This document shows, in pieces, positions 47,035 through 59,263 of a stretch of DNA of 64,000 nt. A program made the position numbers and the translations under genes. The stretch lies in NCBI RefSeq assembly GCF_000143415.4, contig NW_003314304.1:1038561-1102560 (forward strand), in the 5' to 3' direction. The stretch is from Selaginella moellendorffii (lineage: Eukaryota; Streptophyta; Lycopodiopsida; Selaginellales; Selaginellaceae). The notes under the pieces were generated by a model, which was not told where the DNA came from, did no database searches, and saw only the letters and a list, made by a program, of their open reading frames with translations. Every line of letters starts with the position of its first letter. The stretch's first letter is position 1.

Positions 47035-49587
47035 TTGAAGCCAAATGGAGGCGTGACAACCGGACTCGCTGGCGAATGTGCACTGTGTGTGCAGCGGATT
47101 GTAGCAGCAAGGCTACTCTGCCACTTACAGTTGGAGAGTGGCGCTGAAATCTCCCGGGACGCCAAGTGGGCTGCGTGTGGGTGGCGGAGTGGGCGGTGGA
47201 GTTGGCGGCGAAGTTACAAACTGGGTGTGTCTTGAAGTGGACGCCGATGCACACGAGCGCGAGTGTGATGCAAGTGCGAGTGGACGCCGATGCACACAAG
47301 AAACCTGTAGAGAAGGTAGATGAGCGCGAATGTGAGCGTGATCGCGAGTGGGAGCGCGATGCGAGCGCGAGTGTGCGAGCGCAAGTACGAAGCAAAATGC
47401 AAAACCTAACCTCACACGCGCAAAATGTCACGACGGTTGGTAATCCCGCCACGTCATCATTCCTCGGACTTGGGTGCCACCATTAATTTCTGGATTGCCG
47501 CGCGCATGCGTGAAATCCAAAAGAAATCCACAACGTTATCATTCTTCGGACTGCATGCACCCGAAATCCAAAAGAAAGATCATGATTGGGATATCATTTA
47601 ATACCCTTGCTATATTTATACCATGCATGATTGGATATTCCAAAGCATCTTGTATTTCCAAAAATGCCAGATGTTTAGCTAAATAAATTGTCAGAGGATT
47701 TGATGTGACGTTCAAGCGTGTAGGCTCATGCAATTTTGATCCCAAAAAATGCACCAAAAAATGCTCGGTGTCATCTGGTGTTATCTCTTGAATGGCGTGG
47801 GGCCGCATGCCATTTTCAGGGGCACATAGGAGTATATTCCTAGAATATTCTGACACACGCGAGATTGTTTTGAGTTTTCTGGAGATCCAACCGTTAGATC
47901 GCAACTATATTTTACAGAATGGTATACAATGTCCTTCTTGATGACCCTGCAAAGAAGCATCTCGATCGGACACCACATGAGACCACACGAGCCTTACAAT
48001 GTTTCAGGGGCATTTGCCATAGATCCGACCGTTATTTTGCTCCAAGATTCTACAGTTTGGTGTGCATTGACCTTTCCATCAACACTGCAAAGGGACATCA
48101 CAATCAGATGTGGGATCACAAGAAACTAACTTCACTAACTCTGGTTTCACCAAGATCTACGTAAGGAGTTATGAAATGAAAGGACCCTCTTTATTGAAAT
48201 GTGTTTATGGTCCTAGGGGCATTGTGACATATCAAAGGATTTTGCATCAAGTTCTGTATTTGCATGTTTATCAAGCTACTGAATTGCTAAACCCTAAACC
48301 CTAAACATGTGGCAAATGCTACGTGAAGAAAGATGCCCTTTCTGGGCAAATGCTGTAAGAGGCAGATGCCGAGCAGATGTATCTCAGGCTAGCGAAGGGG
48401 ACAAACAAAAGCTAGCTATAAACATGACGGGATGCAAATAGATTTCTAGGCTGGTCCTGCGAAAATCAAAAACCATAATTGAAAACATTGAAAATGCAAA
48501 AAGAAAGGTTTATAATATTTTTGAATTTTAAGCAACCAAAGGAATGTAAGTAGGGCATGTGTTTGTAAGTTTAAAAATGCCTCAACCACTTAAATTCCCA
48601 AGTAAATAAAGCTGTTTCTATTTTTGGTACAGGTAAACTTTATAGCGTGTGGGCTCATGCAATTTTGAACCCAAAAATGCACCAAAAAATGCTCGACTAG
48701 CATTATTCTTTGAATGGCATGTGGCCTTATATTTCCATAAATGGACGTACACACACAGCATATTCCTTTACACGGCGAATAATCTTGGCGCGGATCACTG
48801 ACATGGCATGGCAAAGTTCGAATCACTGACATGGCACAGCTGGATCGAGGCAAGGACATGATGTGACAAAGTTCAACCTCCGACAGCAAAGTCTAGAAGC
48901 TACTCAGTTTGAAATTTGTCAGAGGAATCATAAGATCTGGTTTGTCAGAGGATTTGATGTGACGTTCAAGCGTGTGTTATTTTTGAATTCTCGAACTCAT
49001 TCCTAGGTCTATCATTTTTGTGCGCCGTGTTCTTGGTTCTGCTGAGCGTAGTGAGCGCTGCTTATGTAAGCGGCGTTGTGAGCTGTGGTTTATGCGTTTA
49101 CAAGCGGTTGCGGCATTGCGAGCGCCATTGCGAGCGGCAGTTTATGCGAGTGGCAGTTTGTGCAAGCGGCGCTACGAGCAGTTGTAGTGTTGCGAGCGGC
49201 GCTACGAGTAGTTGCGGTGTTGCGAGCGGCACTGTCTTTGGTGTGGCTACCGCTTCCTCTTGATATTCGGCACTTGTGCTTCCTGGTATGTTCACCATGG
49301 AATGGCTTAGGACCACATTTAGAAATGGCATGAGGCCACATGCCATCTTGGGCCCTTGCAATTTCATGGCTAGCGTATTGTCATGTATGTTTTTACTTGC
49401 CTGCAACTGTGTGTATATCAAGATGGCATGAGGCCTCATGCCAATTTTGTGAATGCGAAATTTCACGTGGGTGTCAATAGCATGTTTGAATAATGGCATA
49501 TGGCCTTATGCTATTTGGTATGTTATGATTTAGGCCATTCTCCAATCATTTTTTGTATGGTCTTAACTTCTTTTCTGCACTTTCAGA
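47035..49587. promoter_or_regulatory. Divergent intergenic region, copy 2
   Basis: Counterpart of 27188-29957 without the 190-bp nested hairpin. Contains the telomere-like cluster (48285-48307), the GCTCGC-type repeats and several palindromes. No supported gene. Confidence 0.5.
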
Positions 49588-52500
49588 ATGGCCTTCAGGG
49601 TTGGGGAAAAGGTTTACATTTTGAATGGTGGGAAGAGAGTTGCAAAAGGGACCCTTGTGTCTATGGATCGGAACTTTGTTATACACTGTCAAAGGCTTGG
49701 GGAAGGCAATGCTGCTGTATCAGTAGAGACTGTCTTCGATGGGAATGTGGTCGCTATTGAACGAGGAGAGATGGTCATCGGGGTAAATGTTGTTGTTGCC
49801 TTAAAAAATCTGCAAAAGAAAGTAGATGTTGGGGACAGCGCAAGTGTGACGCATGTTCCCTCCGTGGATCTTAAGAACCGTGCTACATGGATTCAGGCAA
49901 AGGTGTTTCTAAACAACCCCGAGGGGGAGGTGGTAGCTGAGGGCTTAGCCACAGTTGTCGATCCAAGAGATGCAGTTGCTAATCAAGAATTGGGCTGGGA
50001 TGATATTGAAGTTGCGATTTTAGAGGTTGTTGACACAGAAGAAAACAGTCTGACTATTGGAAGCATTGTGCGGTGGAAATTGAGGCATTTAGTGTTTGAG
50101 AATGTGAAGGATTCACAATCAAACACCACTACAACTGATGACAAAACATCTCTTCATGGGAAAAGAAAGTACACCTTCCTAAAGCGCAGCCAAAGGGATC
50201 TGAGCAACAAACCGAAAAGGCAAAAAATGGCGATGGAGGTTTGAATGGTCTCAACAATTGCTTGTTGCAAGAGGAGGTGATGTCAACATGCTGATTGGGA
50301 TGCTATTGAAGAGGAGAGAGCAAGATACAAGACATATTCCTGGAAGGCAGCTCGTAATTTTATGTATGAGGCATTACGGTCATCTGTTGATGCTTCAGAA
50401 CATCAGGTGGGGGGCATGGTCTTCCAGAGGGGTTTGGTCTGCATGAAGGCATGGAGAATCATTTATGGAGTCCCTCGAAGCACATTCTACAGAATCAAAA
50501 CTGAGTTCGAGGAACAAAGGGTTCAACAGGCAATCCATGGGAACGACGGTATGCACAAAACCAGGGGTCATGTTGTATGGAGAGGCAATCTTCAAGAGGT
50601 TTGTCGAGACATGTAGCGAGCAACAACCACATAAAACCCGCCTCTTGGAAGATGGAACACGAGACACCCAACGAGTTCTCCCTTCCATGTATACCAAGGG
50701 GGCCATATTGGAAGATGTGAATTGGGAACATCCGAGTAATGGCTACAAGAAGCTGAGCCAATCTAGATTTAGTAGATTGTGGAGCAACAAGTTCAGGGAT
50801 GTGAGTATAGGAAAGTACTCCAGCTTTTCAAAGTGTGACGAGTGCACTGCTATCAAAATGGCTTTGTCGAAGAATTCTTGCAGCACTCAAGAGCGAGAGA
50901 CGTTGGTTAGAAGGCGGCTCGACCACAACATCGAGCAGAGAAGCTGCAGGACTGCATATTATCATAACAGGATTCTCTCCATGGAGAGACCTGACTCTTA
51001 CCTCTGCATCATCCACGACAAAATGGACCAGAAAAAGACGTGCTTACCTTGACTCAATCCTGCCCCCAAGGCAATCTCTTCATCCATGCAGCTGCCTGTG
51101 CCTCTGTTTGGCATAATCGCTCGTGGGCATGGTGCCCAGAACTATGGGAACTTCTTTGTACCTCTATGGGGTGGCGGGGGTGCAAACATGATGATTGCGT
51201 CCCTAGCAAAACACTTAAGGTCTCTGCAAAGTGTGCAGACTGAGCTGAACGGCCAACCCTTGCATAAGGCCCTTGTCGATTGAACCCCATACAGGGTTCA
51301 GCTGGAGGAGGAGCAAAGGCTTGCAATATCGCGTGGGGCCCCATGCCATCCCGGTGAATATGTTGGCCGTCAGATTGTAGGGTTATCACATGAGGCCTCA
51401 TGCCATTCCGACGAGGCTGGTCGCCCGGTGAATGCACAGCCTCATCCAAACGAAGCAGAATCTCAAGGAAGTTCTTGCGGCCGATGTGGCCTTCCACCCC
51501 ATCTTCTGCTCCAAACAGACAATGCTGGCAGTGAGAACAAAAACATGTATGTCTTCGCGTACTTGGCGATGCTTGTTGCCAAAGGCATATTTGAAACGGT
51601 TACACTTGGCTTTCTCATGGTTGGGCACACTCATGAAGACGTCGATGCCATGTTCAGTCACCTGGCAGAGTCCCTCCGGCGATCCAATGTCCTCACCCTC
51701 CCACAACTCTACGATGAATTCCAAAATTGCATCAAAGGCACTGTTGAAGCTGCACTTGTGACAGAGGTTCCAGACTTTAAGGGGTTTGTAAGAGACTACA
51801 TCAGGGACGGATCCGAAACGCTGATTGGCCACTCCAAGCCTCTTCAGTTTCATTTCAGCATGCGTGACGGTGCTTTAGTGATGAGGTACAAGATGAGAGA
51901 ATGGGACACACTGTGGCTGCCAGTGGACGGCATTGAACTCTTCAAGAGAGATCCCATAACTGGGGAACCTATGATTCCTCAGGGTTCCCCACGGCCGATG
52001 CACCCGGATGGACTCAAAGACCAGGAAAGTATAGTGGCTGGGATTAGACAGCATATTGCCTTCTGGAAGAGGGGGTTGGTGTTTGGTGGAGAATCCTATT
52101 TTAAGAGGTGCAAGCCTTTGCTCGAATACTGGGAGAAGATTATATCTGCTATCCAAAATGGGCCGGTTGTATATGAAGAATTGGAAGAGTCCTTTTGGCC
52201 AGAACCCAGAGCACCAGATAGTAGCGGAACAATGTCCTCTGGAAATGCAGTGACAGATAACGATGTTGAGGATTACTATTGTGGGCCGAGGAACAAGAAG
52301 CCGGATTCAGCATTCAATCCAGTACAGGTCTGCAAAGGAATGGTCGTGCTTGTCAGACCCAGTAATAAAAAACAAATGATATGGGTGGGGTGCTGCATCA
52401 CTGATGCAGAGGAGGACGCGGAAACTAACTCCTTCAATGTAACTGTGGAGTGGTTCAAGCCAAGTTCCGGATATACGAAGGATTGCCTAGAAAAGAGATA

Positions 52501-52727
52501 GGTGCTGAATCCAAAGGATCCCAGCATGAGCATATCTGTGGATAATGTTGTGCATGGTTGGATGTGGAAGCAGAGTGCCACCATCACCTTGCCAGACCAT
52601 GCAAGAGATGCAGCAAGAGCATTCATAACCCGGGTTCAAGGTGAGATTCATTAATATTCCTTTACTAAGTTTCTAATGTATTTTATTTCAAGGTGAACAA
52701 TCCAAATCTGAATCAGAGGAGGCGTGA
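49588..52727 (+). pseudogene. Gene A (DUF7869-type), copy 2
   Basis: Starts at the ATG at 49588 and ends at the TGA at 52725-52727, with the last intron GTGAGATTC...TTTCAAG near 52642-52692. The signature residues (TDNAGSENKN, VGHTHEDVDAMFSHLAE) are intact within a 357-codon open stretch (51428-52501). Breaks: stop at 50278, a 2-base deletion near 50575 (TGTTGTATGG against TGTTGTATATGG in copy 1), TGA at about 51050 and 51281 (Arg codons in copy 1), and TAG at 52499 (Trp in copy 1). The first 217 codons are intact. As in copy 1, two palindromes lie in the open frame between the two halves of the domain. Confidence 0.7.
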
Positions 52728-53423
52728 TGGCATGGCGTGATGGCGTGAGGCGTGACACCAAAAAGGAGGTGTCCACTAGCGCTTAGGCTTATAATGGCGT
52801 GTGCCCTCATGCCATTTACTTGATCACCAAATACCTTTTTCCCTTTTGCACTAGTATATCTTAATACCGGTCTGAGAAATAGAATGGCATGTGCCCTCAG
52901 GCCTTTTACTAAATCACCTTTGAAAGAAATGCAAGCCTCTATGTTGTAAAACAAAGGTACTAGATAAATTCCTTAATAATATGAATGTTTGACCCTTAGT
53001 GTATTTTCATGAAACTAAATAATGAGTTAAATGACTTCTCCAGACTAGCAATGCCTCTTGCTACACCTTCACAATTAGATTCGTTAGAAAAAGATAACAT
53101 TGAATAATATTTAAATGTTCTCACCATTAAGTTATATGTCTGGCTAATAGGAATGACATTCATCTTGGAAAGCTCACCACACACTCAATGAACAAACAAA
53201 TAGTGTGTGCGCGCATGCCATCACTCTTCTTTAGCTTCAGATTCGGCTTATTCGCCTTGACAATGAGATTTATTATACAACCAGATGGACTCAGTCTGGA
53301 CACAAAGTCACCGCGCTAGTCACCATGCCCCAGATATGTCTAGCCCCTCGACAAAAAACATATAATTTCACGTCATTTTCAAATACTTGAAAATTTGTAC
53401 CTAGTCCCATTTTACTGAATAAA

Positions 53424-53447
53424 TCCCACTTTAACGAAATAGAGCTT
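53424..53447 (-). repeat. Terminal inverted repeat, copy 2, gene-A end
   Basis: TCCCACTTTAACGAAATAGA followed by GCTT at 53447; then TTT and chromovirus RNase H sequence. Confidence 0.85.
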
Positions 53448-56400
53448 TTTCCAGGTCTGTACTTGATAACAAAGTCAAACCAACTTAGGAATTGTGCCCA
53501 CCTTGCCTGACAACGGCTCAAAACTTGGGAAGTGGCAAAGTACTTGAGATTTTTGTGATCCATCTAGACCATTGTTTGATGGCTTGCCCCCTCCAAGAAA
53601 CGACGCCACTCTCCAAAGGAATCCATGATGGCGAGGAGCTCCTTCTCGTGGATTTCGTAATTGATCTCCGCAGGCTGAAATTTCTGAGAATGGAAAGCGA
53701 CCGGATGAAATTTTTGATTAGCTCCAAGTTAAGATAGCACAACACCGATGGCAAAGTCGGAGGCGTCAGCCTCGATGAAGAAAAGTTGTGAGGGATCAGC
53801 ATGGATCAAGACGGGAGCAGAACTGAAGGCTGCCTTAAGTGTGTCGAAGGCCTGCTGGGCAGTAGCAGACCAAGAGAAGGGAACATCCTTGCGAGTGAGA
53901 TGCGTGAGAAAAAGGACAATGTCAGAGTAGTGATCAATGAATTTGCGGTAGAAGTCAAGAAAAACCTGAATGTCCGACATTGATTGTGGAGGCTCCCATT
54001 CGAGAATAGCCTTGACTTTGGCAGGATCCATTGTGATACCCTCAAGAGTGACAATGTACCCAAGGAACTCCATAGACTCCTGATCGAAGGAACATTTCTC
54101 AAGCTTCGCATATAGGCTATGTTCCCACAGCTTTGCCAACACTTTGCGCACATGCTCGTCGTGCTCCTCTGAGTTTTTGAGTAGATGAGGATGTCATCGA
54201 GGTAGATGATCACCATCTGATCAAGAAACTCCCGAAAGACGTCATTCGCCATGTGTTGGAAAACTGCTAGAGCATTTGTCAAGCCAAATGGCATGACAGT
54301 GTACTCAAAGTGGCTATAGTAGGTTTGGAACGTAGTCTTCCATTCATCACCAAGCCGGATTCAGATCAAGTTATATGCTCTATGGAGGTCGATCTTGGTG
54401 AAGAAGAGGGCACCGCCGAGGCATTCCAATAGGTCCGAGATTAGGGGTAGCAGATAACAGTTCCAAACAGTCACTTTGTTCAAACCTCGGTAGTTGATGA
54501 CTAGCTGCAAACTCCCATCCTTCTTCTTGACAAAGAAGATAGGTGCTCCAGCCAGAGACTGTGAATGCTGAATGTACCCCGAAGCAAGGTTCTCCTCCAC
54601 GTACTCTTTGAGGGCCTTAAGCTCGGACGGGGATAACCCGTAGATAGGCCCCCACGGAGGTGACGCTCCTTATAAATCAATGGGACAGTCATAAGACTGA
54701 TGAACAGGTAGTACACTAGCTTTTTTCTTGTCAAACACTCCCCAAAATCATGATACTTCTCAAGAAGACTGACAAGAGAAACATGCAAAGCAAAAAGGAA
54801 AATAGGTTCTTCATGAAAGAGTTCTTTCATAGTGATTGTGGAGATAGGAGGAGGCATAAGACTAAATGGAATGATGAGACGAGGATACTGTCCAGTGTAA
54901 GATGGAAGAGAGGAAAAAGAAGAGGGTGAAAACTTCGTAGAGTTAGGAACAGAACCCCGATTTGAGTTTAGGGAATTTTTCCTGATTCGGACTCAATGAA
55001 CAACAGGGGAAGCCATGGGAGATGGTGATGTGGGAGAGACGAGCTGTAACTCCTTCCAACAAATCTGAGGCTAATGTAGTTGAAACCAAGGAAAGCCGAG
55101 CACCATAGAGGAGGACTTGCTGCTGATGATGTTGAAGGCGATATCGGTGATGGTGGACCCGATGTGTACTTGAACAGGCAACGTTTCCCTAAGTCCAGAA
55201 GATGGAGATACAAAATGCCCACTGATGCCTTCAACCCTCAAATCCCGTATGGTTAGAGAAAGAGGAATGTGATATCGAGCAGCAAAGTCCGCATCCGAGT
55301 CCAGTAGCACCAAAGCTTTGAGTCCTAATTGCCCAGTGAAAGAAAGGAGACATGGGACGTGGAAGTTGCGGGAATTGGTGGTGGCTTTGATGAAAGGCGG
55401 TGAGGAGCTTGATAAAGAAGAAAAGTGATTTTTATTCAAGGAGTCCAAACAGACAGCTCCTACTCTATTTGGACAGGGTCGTTTCCCGACTGCAACAAAG
55501 GTGGACTTTGAGGCAGAGTGAACTCAAGCAATCGGGGAGGCTTCTTGGGACACACAACTGCTTTGTGATTAGGATCAGCACAGTAGAAGCAAAGATTATG
55601 AGATATCCGACGTTGCTTCTTAGCAGGACTCAACTTCCCTCTGATGAGTCAGGGAGTACAAGAAATATCCATCGGGACCGGAGCAATAGATTCAGGAGTA
55701 TGCCCCGAAGACTCAAGCTGGGATTCCTGAGTCTGAGATGGGAAAACAGCGACGCGGCAACTTTCCTGATGACATTCAAAGAGACCATTGTTTCATCGAA
55801 CAGCTTTATTGATGGCGTCCGACAGGTCCGTGGGATCCTCCATGGTGAGCAACAAATCCTTAACACCGTTGTTAAGGCTGAAACAAAATTGATCAATCAG
55901 GGCCCGCTCATCCCACTGAGTGTCCAAAGCAAGAAGTTGGAACTCTACAGCATAGATCGAGGCAGGATGAGACCCTTGAGAGAGACATCTCATCTTTGTG
56001 GTGGCAGCCCGAACCCGATTTGTCTCGCCAAAACATGCTTTAAGCTTCTCTTTGAACAATTGAATTTCCATCAGCTTCAGAACTACGACCCCTTTTATGC
56101 TCTTCTCCAAAAGAGGAGAAAACCATGACAAAGCTTCGAGCAACATCCCAATCGCTCCGATTTGAGACTCAAGAGTGGGGTACTGCTGATGTTGAAGTGC
56201 GAAGATCAGCTACATCTGGTTTAGGAATCTACAAAGCTTCGAACGCTTGCCTAAAAATTTCACCGGGAAACTCACCTTTGGTTGAGGAACTTTGCTGGAT
56301 CCTTGAGCCAAAAGTGAAGCAAGCTCCTACTACATGTGAAGAAGGGTTGCCTTCAACTCGGTATTCTTAGATTGGATTTTTGCAAAGACTTTGGCAAAGA

Positions 56401-56525
56401 AATTAGAATGGCTTGGAGACTCCATCGGCAAAGAAGAAAGAAAAAAGGGGGAAAAAAGGCAAAGGCAGTTAAACAATCAAAACGAGCTAAAGCAAAAAAC
56501 GAAAAAACCACAATTTGAATCAAAT
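53448..56525 (-). pseudogene. Chromovirus gag, protease, RT and RNase H
   Basis: Gag (about 56146-55793) shows the LTR-gag pattern (FKEKLKACFGE...SQGSHPASIYAVEFQLLALDTQWDERALIDQF). A CCHC knuckle (LCFYCADPNHKAVVCPKK) lies near 55560-55610. Protease (55448-55071) reads LVLLDSDADF where DSGA is expected, so a key Gly is altered. RT (54857-53800) shows [37 protein letters not shown] and the catalytic YLDD box. RNase H has FIEADASDFAIG and DHKNLKYF...VIKYRPGK, where the inserted element begins. Frameshifts and stops separate these blocks, so it is dead. Confidence 0.85.
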
Positions 56526-56886
56526 TGTCAAGACCCCCAACAAGATCAAGACTGGAAAATGCAGAAGACAAAGAGAAAAGCTAGTGGAAACAAAAAAGAG
56601 GCCTTTGACTGGCATTGATTCAAATTGTGGAGAAATGAAACAAGGCTAACCTATATATACTATAGGTTGATGAAGCTCCACCACTCTTAGATCGAGGATG
56701 ACTTAAATATAGCTGAGGTCGAGGAAGTGCCACATCATCATCATGAATGTGGCTCGAGACTTAGGGATCGTATGGGACATCAAAGAGTCAGGAATAGGGA
56801 AGTGTCTCGAGAGTCAGGAATATGGTGTGCATGTCAGAAATCCAGTGAGAGTCAAGAATGTGGCAAGAATTAGAGGATTCCTGACA
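56526..56886 (-). repeat. 5' LTR of the chromovirus
   Basis: Pairs with 38948-39308. Target duplication AATCT at 56887-56891. The sequence immediately inside (minus strand ATTTGATTCAAATTGTGG) is not the usual initiator-Met primer site. Confidence 0.9.
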
Positions 56887-56891
56887 AATCT

Positions 56892-57241
56892 CAATATCGT
56901 GAGGGCTCTTGTCAAGCTAATATAAGACAAAGCAAAAGAAAACTAACAAACCGGGCCAAATATGCTTAACTAAATAGACACTTAGGAATCCTTCCCTATG
57001 CTCATCCGGCCAAGTATAGATGCTAAATTAAATTTACTAACACTTGAATACAAGGGGCTGATAAAGGGTCCAGCAATACTGACCTTTTGCCATTATGGTA
57101 GTAAGGAAAGAATATCCGAAAGAACTAACCAACAAGTAACTTTGTTACCCACAATCATATTCACGATAACACTCAACTCAACACTAAACTTATAATGAGA
57201 ATCGTAAGAGTTAGAGCTTATCAATGTGATAGAAGAAGGAA

Positions 57242-57283
<42 letters not shown>

Positions 57284-57896
57284 GATAAAAGGGATTAGAC
57301 TAAGAAATAAAAAAAAGTTTCTAAATAAATAAAAAAAAAGCACAATCTCAAAAATTAGAGTAAAGCATTGCCAATAAAGGTTTACCTTTCACCTCCACCA
57401 ATATGAGTGCTCAAGCTATAGGGGTTTAAACCCTTATTTATATATAAAAATGGAAGGATCAATTCATATGCTAGAGTATTATACCATATAGGGTAATATA
57501 TGTATGTATATACATGTATTTACAGATATTATTATTTTATTTTATTTTATTTTATCTTAATTAGACAAAACAGAGTTTAACTTATACATTTTATTTTTTA
57601 TATAAATATAGCTATTTTAGATATATTTATAATGAATTTTTAAAATATAATTTATTTATCATTTTTTAATTTCTATAAATTATACCACTATATTTGAAAA
57701 TATTTATTATAACCACCCTTTAGAACTATGATTATTTATATTATTTATATCTTTTAAGTTTTTTTTATAACATAGGATAACATTATTATAATAGTAAGAG
57801 TTCTTGGAAGTTTTAACTTTAGATATTGAAATAGGAATAAAAATTTATAATAAGACTTACTAAATAAATTTTATCAAAGAAAATAAAACTAAAAAT
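56892..57896. other. AT-rich spacer with a (TA)n tract
   Basis: No supported gene. A (TA)n run lies at 57248-57276 and short ATTTT repeats at 57530-57560. This is the 3' flank of the first lectin gene. Confidence 0.6.
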
Positions 57897-58832
57897 TTAA
57901 CCATTAGTTATAGCATCCCATAAAACATAAGGTTTGCCATTATCTAAATTATAACCATATAAAACAAGATTACCATAACTTTCAAGTATAAGTTTAGAAT
58001 TAGTTATACAATGAGGCTGGGGCTGACAATAAATATTAAGTGCCCAAATAGGACTATCCATGGCATTTTTTATTACAAGATTGCCATCTAACTGAAAATG
58101 TAAATAGCAAATTGTACCTTCATTCATAGTATTACTTGCCCATGTTGCCTTGTTATATTTCATATTATAGAGGACAAGATTGCAATCCATTTGCATAACA
58201 AATAAATACTGATTTACTATTAATGAACCTCTAGGTGGTAAAATAGAACCTTTAACTTTTGGACCATTTACCAGATAAGCACTACATGTATTTTGGCTTC
58301 TTATAGCTTGATCTATAAAATCATGAAGCTCTTCATGTTTGTTGGTATTAATTAGCTTGTATTCTATAAATATAGGTCCTAAATATGCTTCTAGGCTTGT
58401 GTATCCATTTTTCAAAACTTCATTTAACAGGGCTAAACGAATACTCCCTAAAGATTTAATTATAAAAGATTGTTTCAAAACTTGCTGATTTGAAATGGTA
58501 CATTTGCCAATCCACATTCGTACAATAAGCTTATATGGTTCCAAATTGACAATTTTACCCCCAAGATTTATATTATACATCAGACTTACATTTGATCCTG
58601 CCTTAGCCATTTTCTTACCAAATTCATGAATTAAAGTTGCAATAGTAAATCCCAATAAATCATGTGCAATAGATATTGGAAATTCTTTTTCTCCATCAAA
58701 ATTTCTAAAGACAATAAGGTCATTTTCATGAATACTAAAGCTTGTATTTAGATATTGTGCATTTTCAGCATTACTTCTGGTGTGGAGGAAAAATATTACA
58801 AACATAACACACAAAGAGAATTTAACACCCAT
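57897..58832 (-). CDS. Secreted bulb-type (GNA-like) lectin domain protein
   Basis: Intact 311-residue frame, intronless. Residues 1-22 (MGVKFSLCVMFVIFFLHTRSNA) look like a signal peptide. Residues about 30-185 form an unrecognised domain shared with the paralogue at 60181 (RNFDGEKEFPISIAHDLLGF...HEFGKKMA, LIVRMWIGKCTI, GYTSLEAYLGPIFIEYK). The C-terminal about 110 residues are a B-lectin beta-prism. The first repeat MQMDCNLVLY fits the mannose-binding QxDxNxVxY consensus exactly; the second (FQLDGNLVIK) and third (LESYGNLVLY) are partly changed. Cysteines in CYLHF and NIYCQPQPHC could form disulphides. The likely role is extracellular mannose-type glycan binding, in defence or storage (family knowledge). 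Confidence 0.85.
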   Translation of the reverse strand: MGVKFSLCVMFVIFFLHTRSNAENAQYLNTSFSIHENDLIVFRNFDGEKEFPISIAHDLLGFTIATLIHEFGKKMAKAGSNVSLMYNINLGGKIVNLEPYKLIVRMWIGKCTISNQQVLKQSFIIKSLGSIRLALLNEVLKNGYTSLEAYLGPIFIEYKLINTNKHEELHDFIDQAIRSQNTCSAYLVNGPKVKGSILPPRGSLIVNQYLFVMQMDCNLVLYNMKYNKATWASNTMNEGTICYLHFQLDGNLVIKNAMDSPIWALNIYCQPQPHCITNSKLILESYGNLVLYGYNLDNGKPYVLWDAITNG

Positions 58833-59263
58833 ATACGAAAACTGGTAACATTTTTCCCAGAGGATGAAAAGTACTATATAGTTTTTTAGATTTTACACTA
58901 AGACAAGATAAACCAGTGGCATATAGAGAGCAGTTTGTCTTTTCATGATTTGCTGTGAGCTCGATAGCTTTCATTTTTAAAAGACGAAGAATCGCGTGCC
59001 TCACTTGGGTGCTGCAAGACCCTCCAAAAACTAAGGCCACTTTGTTGCCAAAAAAAAAAAAGATTTGCCAGTTCCTCAAACGCCAAGATTACCTATGGAT
59101 GTATCACCCAAGGCGTGTAAAGCAGTAGTAAGCATACACCCACATTTGCTTCTCGCTGAAAGAAAAACTCACAAACGACAATAGCAGAGTGGACTAAAAG
59201 AGCCAACAGTTTACACAAATTATCTGTGGAACGTCCAAGGAAACCATCGAGCAGGCCAAGTAC

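Larger units (their letters stand above)
41122..52911. repeat. Dispersed 22-bp palindrome family, copy 2
   Basis: Mirror set of the copy-1 sites. Examples: 41409-41430, 42486-42507, 42561-42582, 43781-43802, 43972-43993, 44113-44134, 45612-45633, 46848-46869, 46908-46929, 46985-47006, then sites near 47794, 48716, 49323, 49423, 51331, 51390, 52795 and 52884. Many positions differ from copy 1 only by C/T or G/A in the arms. The site at 46908 keeps perfect CpG arms where the copy-1 counterpart (30063) does not. Confidence 0.85.
41022..53447 (-). mobile_element. Large TIR element, copy 2 (inverted)
   Basis: Minus-strand ends are AAGCTCTATTTCGTTAAAGT (from 53447) and the reverse complement plus A at 41022. 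The flanks are TTT on both sides (41019-41021 and 53448-53450). Gene order and palindromes mirror copy 1. It sits in the chromovirus pol between the YRPGK and DALSRR motifs. Deleting the element and one TTT restores the host frame, which fixes the boundaries and the 3-bp duplication. The 5-kb spacer between the copies is a retrotransposon fragment plus the downstream half of the chromovirus. Confidence 0.85.
38948..56886 (-). mobile_element. Chromodomain Ty3/gypsy (chromovirus-type) LTR retrotransposon
   Basis: LTRs of about 361 bp (38948-39308 and 56526-56886) start TGTCAAG and end CTGATA/CTGACA on the plus strand. The flanks carry identical AATCT (38943-38947 and 56887-56891). Coding order on the minus strand is gag, protease, RT, RNase H, integrase, chromodomain. 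The element is about 5.5 kb once the 12.4-kb insertion at 41022-53447 is set aside. A purine-rich tract (GAGAAGGGGGTGC) lies just inside the 3' LTR. The two LTRs differ at many sites, so the insertion is not recent. Confidence 0.9.

Noticed and set aside
23327-53447. Assembly artefact producing the inverted repeat
   Set aside because: The copies differ by many substitutions and indels, have different target duplications and different host sequences, so they are separate insertions.
57248-57276. Replication origin in the (TA)n tract
   Set aside because: A simple TA run alone does not support an origin; it is reported only as a microsatellite.
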